From: Hyphomonadaceae bacterium
GTDB lineage: Bacteria > Pseudomonadota > Alphaproteobacteria > Caulobacterales > Aquidulcibacteraceae
Assembly (NCBI GenBank): GCA_025458365.1
Contig: JALOSP010000055.1
Location: forward strand, 1 to 7,480
Direction of reading: 5' to 3'
DNA length: 7,480 nucleotides
Both the position numbers and the translations under genes were made by a program. Positions within the stretch are counted from its first letter, which is position 1, and each line of letters opens with the position of its first letter. Shown here piece after piece: positions 4,502-7,480 of this stretch. Under the pieces are notes generated by a model. That model was not told the origin of the DNA and did no database searches. It was given only the letters and a program-made list of their open reading frames with translations.

Positions 4502-5179
4502 TCACTCGCCCCCAAGGACTACCTTGTAGAGATACAGCGGTGGATCGCCCGCTGCCGCCGGATCCCCCCGTGTCGCAATCGTGCGCGCCCGCAATTCATC
4601 GGTACGCACCTGCAGCAGCACGTTATCCGTCGCATTCAGGGGGTGATCGGGAAACATCATCTGGGTGATCAACCGGCGCTGGCGCCCGATAACGTCAAAA
4701 TGAATGTGCGGTGCGCGATTCCCGTATGGCCCTGGCATCACAGTGCGAATCCTGAACCTCCCCTGCCCGTCTGTCCGCAAGCGGGCAAACCCTTGGAATC
4801 GCGGGTCTTTCGGAGCTGGATTGGGATCGGCCCCATGGTTGTAGGCGCCGCTCGCACAGGCCTGCCACAGCTCGACCGTGGCACCGCTGACCGGTGTCAG
4901 ACCGTCTGCACGGGTCACCTGACCTGCGAGGTCGATGACTTCGCCAAATGCGCGCGGTCCGTTGCGGCCGATCCGGGTCAGGTCGAAGTCCTGATCATGC
5001 GGCCGCACAATCGGATAGAATGGGCCGAGTGTCATCTGTGGCGTGCCTATGAAGGTCAGCCCGGTCGCATCGCCAGCCCGTGCGTTTGGATTGAAGCCTT
5101 GCGCTGCGGCCCCACTGGCCATCAATCCCGGTACAGCGCCCAGAAACGCCCGCCGGTGAAGGAACTTGAACTCAGCCAT
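4502..5179 (-). CDS. Tat-exported intradiol ring-cleavage dioxygenase
   Basis: A 225-residue protein of the protocatechuate 3,4-dioxygenase / catechol 1,2-dioxygenase superfamily, which opens catecholic rings between the two hydroxyls using non-haem Fe(III). The four iron ligands are recognisable: Tyr113 (SGAYNH), Tyr152 (PGPYG) and His158/His160 (APHIHF). The 39-residue gap between the tyrosines equals that of the protocatechuate enzyme beta chain. The loop between the second Tyr and the His pair is short (6 residues against about 13). The N-terminus is a twin-arginine signal: HRRAFLGAVPGLMASGAAAQ (8-27), with likely cleavage after AAA at 26, so the enzyme should fold in the cytoplasm and act in the periplasm. 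Start ATG 5177-5179 has GGGAGGG 7 nt upstream. No other aromatic-degradation gene is adjacent, so the substrate is unknown. Confidence 0.9.
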   Translation of the reverse strand: MAEFKFLHRRAFLGAVPGLMASGAAAQGFNPNARAGDATGLTFIGTPQMTLGPFYPIVRPHDQDFDLTRIGRNGPRAFGEVIDLAGQVTRADGLTPVSGATVELWQACASGAYNHGADPNPAPKDPRFQGFARLRTDGQGRFRIRTVMPGPYGNRAPHIHFDVIGRQRRLITQMMFPDHPLNATDNVLLQVRTDELRARTIATRGDPAAAGDPPLYLYKVVLGGE

Positions 5180-5186
5180 ACGCGAA

Positions 5187-5249
5187 CCCTCCCAAGGAGG
5201 ACAAGCGTATCAGACAATAGCGTTCGAGCAACTGGAATCACGTCCTCCT
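5187..5249 (-). promoter_or_regulatory. Possible translation-control leader of the dioxygenase gene
   Basis: Reading the minus strand: AGGAGGAC (5249-5242), then 39 nt, then GTCCTCCT (5202-5195), then TTGGGAGGG (to 5187) and the ATG. The middle element can pair perfectly with the first, or its CCTCC can form a 5-bp hairpin with GGAGG of the ribosome binding site. The two pairings exclude each other, so the leader could switch between open and closed. No ligand-binding domain is apparent and chance cannot be excluded. Confidence 0.3.
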
Positions 5250-5340
5250 GACGGCCCTGCCCCGCAACCTTCCCCTGCCCCGCACATCCGGCTAGAGAGC
5301 GCGAGCAAACCCTCCACACCACCAGCGAAAGACCCCACCC

Positions 5341-7002
5341 GTGGCACAGCAATATATCTTCCAGATGCAAGGCCTGTCGAAGACCTATCCCGGCGGCAAG
5401 AAGGTGTTCGAGAATATCTGGCTGTCGTTTTATGGCGATGCGAAGATCGGCGTGGTCGGCGTCAACGGGTCGGGGAAATCCACCCTGCTGAAGATCATGG
5501 CCGGGATCGACAAGGATTTCACTGGCGAGGCCTTCCCCAACAAGGGAACCAAGATGGGCTATCTGGCCCAGGAGCCGGAGCTGGACGAGACCAAGAGCGT
5601 CTGGGAAAACGTGATCTCCGAGTGCCCGGAAAAGATCCTGTTTGACCGCTACAACGCCGTCTCCATGGCCATGGCTGAGGATTACACCGACGAGCTGATG
5701 GAGGAGATGACCACGCTTCAGGAGCAGATCGATCTGGCCGATGCGTGGGACATCGATTCAAAGATCGAGATGGCGATGGGCGCCCTGCGCTGCCCGGACA
5801 ATGATGCGGATATCTCCAAGCTGTCCGGCGGGGAAAAGCGCCGGGTGGCGCTCTGCCGCCTGCTTTTGTCCAAGCCCGACATGATGATGCTGGACGAGCC
5901 GACCAACCACCTCGATGCCGAATCCGTGGCCTGGCTGCAGCACCACCTGGAAGAATTCCCCGGCTGCGTGATCCTCGTCACCCACGACCGCTACTTCCTC
6001 GATCAGGTGACCAAGTGGACGCTGGAACTCGATCGCGGCAAGGGCATCCCTTACGAAGGCAATTATTCGAGCTGGCTGGAACAGAAAGCCAAGCGCATGC
6101 TGCAGGAAGAGCGCGAGAGCGACGCGCGCTCCAAGGTGATGGCCAAGGAACTGGAATGGGTGCGCCAGAGCCCGAAGGCCCGTCAGGCCAAGTCCAAGGC
6201 CCGCCTCACCCGCTATGAGGAAATGGCCAACGCCGCAGAGCGCGAAAAGCAGACATTCGCCACCATCCAGATCCCCCCCGGTCCGCGTCTGGGCAACAAT
6301 GTCATTGCCTTCGAGAGCCTCAACAAGGGCTATGGCGACCGGCTTCTGATCAAGGACCTGTCGTTCAAGCTGCCGCCGAATGGCATTGTCGGCATCATCG
6401 GGCCGAACGGGGCCGGCAAATCCACCCTGTTCCGGATGATCACAGGACAGGAACAACCCGACAGCGGCACGATCACGATTGGTGAAAGCGTGAAACTCGG
6501 CTTCGTCGATCAGAGCCGCGATACATTGGATGACAGGAAAAACGTCTGGGAAGAAATCTCCGGTGGTCTGGACGTGATCGACGTGGGTGGCCGCGAAGTC
6601 AATTCGCGCGCCTATGTCTCCACCTTCAACTTCAAAGGTGGCGACCAGCAGAAGAAGGTGGGTCTGCTTTCCGGCGGTGAACGCAACCGCGTGCATCTGG
6701 CCAAGACGCTGCGCTCTGGCGCCAATGTCCTCTTGCTCGACGAGCCGACCAACGACCTCGACGTGGAAACCTTGCAGGCACTTGAGAATGCGCTGGAAGA
6801 CTGGCCGGGCTGCGCCGTGGTGATCAGCCACGACCGCTGGTTCCTGGACCGATTGTGCACCCACATCCTGGCCTATGAAGGCGACAGCCATCTGGAATGG
6901 TTCGAAGGCAATTTCGAAGCCTATGAGGAAGACAAGAAGCGTCGCCTCGGCCTGACGGAGATCATCCCGAGCCGGATCAAGTTCCAGAAGTTTGCGCGGT
7001 AG
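5341..7002 (+). CDS. ettA: EttA, ABC-F translational throttle ATPase
   Basis: A 553-residue cytoplasmic ABC-F protein, close to the 555 of E. coli EttA. It binds the ribosomal E site and regulates entry into elongation according to the ATP/ADP state. Both ATPase cassettes look intact. Cassette 1: Walker A GVNGSGKST (40-48), signature LSGGE (161-165), Walker B MMLDEPTNHLD (182-192), switch His215. Cassette 2: Walker A GPNGAGKST (354-362), signature LSGGE (443-447), Walker B LLLDEPTNDLD (464-474), switch His497. Between them lies the charged helical linker that contacts P-site tRNA (about 242-300, including YSSWLEQKAKRM and ELEWVRQSPKARQAKSK), the stretch that marks EttA among ABC-F proteins. 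There is no membrane domain, so it is not a transporter. It starts at GTG with only a weak GAAAGA-like ribosome binding site. It diverges from the dioxygenase gene, 161 nt between starts. Confidence 0.97.
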   Translation: MAQQYIFQMQGLSKTYPGGKKVFENIWLSFYGDAKIGVVGVNGSGKSTLLKIMAGIDKDFTGEAFPNKGTKMGYLAQEPELDETKSVWENVISECPEKILFDRYNAVSMAMAEDYTDELMEEMTTLQEQIDLADAWDIDSKIEMAMGALRCPDNDADISKLSGGEKRRVALCRLLLSKPDMMMLDEPTNHLDAESVAWLQHHLEEFPGCVILVTHDRYFLDQVTKWTLELDRGKGIPYEGNYSSWLEQKAKRMLQEERESDARSKVMAKELEWVRQSPKARQAKSKARLTRYEEMANAAEREKQTFATIQIPPGPRLGNNVIAFESLNKGYGDRLLIKDLSFKLPPNGIVGIIGPNGAGKSTLFRMITGQEQPDSGTITIGESVKLGFVDQSRDTLDDRKNVWEEISGGLDVIDVGGREVNSRAYVSTFNFKGGDQQKKVGLLSGGERNRVHLAKTLRSGANVLLLDEPTNDLDVETLQALENALEDWPGCAVVISHDRWFLDRLCTHILAYEGDSHLEWFEGNFEAYEEDKKRRLGLTEIIPSRIKFQKFAR

Positions 7003-7022
7003 GGTTTTCGGTTGTGGGCCGA

Positions 7023-7356
7023 ATGCCAAATGCCAAACTCGCGGTTATCCAACCACGAAAGTTGACTCATTATCTTCTTGCGCAAGAGCACGATAGCGGT
7101 GGTCCGAAGGCACGATTTCTAATCGCAGCCGGTTTCTCGAAGAGTGCACCACAGCAGCTCGAAGCAGCCTTGCTGCACCACGCAATGCTGGAAACTGCGA
7201 TCCAGCAACAACGACCCGGCGCTAGAAGTTGGAGGATCACCGGACCAATCAACGCACCAAAACCGTCGGGCCTATGAATTCACAACGATCTGGCAAGTTT
7301 TACCGGAAAGTGATATTCCTTCGCTTGTAACTGCTTTCCCCGGGAAACGGCCATGA
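7023..7356 (+). pseudogene. DUF6883-like gene broken by a +1 frameshift
   Basis: The first part, from ATG 7023, reads MPNAKLAVIQPRKLTHYLL...EH..GGPKARF...AAGF, which I recognise as the start of the DUF6883 family (PNA at 2-4, KLTHYLL 13-19, GGPKARF 26-32). It stops at 7277 after 84 residues. The family's C-terminal part continues in the next frame: RRAYEFTTIWQV and then IPSLVTAFPGKRP, ending at the TGA 7354-7356. Removing one A from the AAAA at 7259-7262 joins the halves as ...GPINAPN-RRAYEF..., giving a 110-residue protein, near the family's usual length. So this is a recent frameshift, a sequencing error, or less likely programmed slippage. The function of DUF6883 is unknown. It begins 20 nt after the ettA stop, with no terminator and no good ribosome binding site. 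Confidence 0.62.
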
Positions 7357-7480
7357 TGCGCCAATTTGATACTTTTGAACTCGCGACCGACTGCGAAGGT
7401 GTTCCTGCGGGGACCACAGCCGTGTTGCTGGACGAAGTCGATGGCGGCAAGGCCTGGTTCGTCGAATGCTTCGATGCGGC
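7353..7480 (+). CDS. DUF4926-like small protein, N-terminal part (cut by window edge)
   Basis: The frame opens with two successive ATGs and runs to the window end: 42 complete codons. The pattern FDTFELATDCEGVPAGTT, then AVLLDEV, then AWFVECFDA, resembles the DUF4926 family: short beta proteins starting F-D-x-x-x-L, with a central G-T segment and a V-E-F-D segment (here V-E-C-F-D). The first ATG overlaps the TGA of the preceding DUF6883-like gene (ATGA), which suggests translational coupling, and GGGAAA lies a few bases upstream. As I recall, these two families are often neighbours, an arrangement like a toxin-antitoxin or other two-component module, but no activity can be read from sequence. 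The identification is by pattern only. Confidence 0.6.
   Translation, partial: MMRQFDTFELATDCEGVPAGTTAVLLDEVDGGKAWFVECFDA

Noticed and set aside
4439..5251. Long plus-strand frame of 270 codons
   Set aside because: It is antisense to the dioxygenase, which has all four iron ligands, a signal peptide and a ribosome binding site. The plus-strand product has no recognisable motif.
5758..7029. Long minus-strand frame of 423 codons
   Set aside because: It is antisense to ettA, a firmly identified gene; long opposite frames are common in GC-rich coding DNA.
1..7480. CRISPR array, insertion sequence or transposase
   Set aside because: No regularly spaced repeats, no transposase motifs and no terminal inverted repeats flanking a gene were seen.

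Overview
The window is GC-rich DNA from an alphaproteobacterium. Supporting signs are the EttA and SoxR sequence types, tRNA genes with encoded CCA, a perfect CtrA-type box (TTAA-N7-TTAAC) and clustered GANTC sites. Those last two point loosely to the CtrA/CcrM-using groups (Caulobacterales, Maricaulales, Hyphomonadaceae, Rhizobiales). This placement is inference; no rRNA or other marker gene is present.

Layout. On the minus strand, positions 1-417 hold the N-terminal part of glutathione reductase (gor). Just upstream of it, on the same strand, is an unrecognised protein with two winged-helix-like segments, and before that a tRNA-Asn(GTT) with its own promoter. Positions 1576-1901 have no protein gene but are dense in signals: the tRNA promoter, a strong minus-strand terminator, a CtrA box, three GANTC sites and several hairpins. 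I read this as a possible small RNA gene. Next comes a redox-sensing pair: a minus-strand VOC (glyoxalase-fold) gene diverging from soxR, with a SoxR operator and 19-bp-spacer promoter between them that match the classical SoxR architecture. A tRNA-Cys(GCA) follows on the minus strand, convergent with soxR.

From 3215 there is an ICMT/PEMT-type membrane methyltransferase, then a non-coding stretch with two palindromic elements (one nearly perfect, 39 nt), then a GNAT acetyltransferase. Converging on the GNAT gene is a minus-strand Tat-exported intradiol ring-cleavage dioxygenase. Diverging from the dioxygenase is ettA, the ABC-F translation factor. Downstream of ettA the DNA is less GC-biased and looks like accessory sequence: a DUF6883-like gene broken by a +1 frameshift, overlapping by ATGA the start of a DUF4926-like gene that runs off the window.

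How the genes fit together. Gor, SoxR, its VOC target and the dioxygenase suggest a theme of redox and aromatic/quinone chemistry, but only soxR-VOC is linked by a visible regulatory site. The items most worth following are the SoxR-VOC regulon, the candidate CtrA-linked small RNA, the palindrome pair, and the DUF6883/DUF4926 two-gene module.
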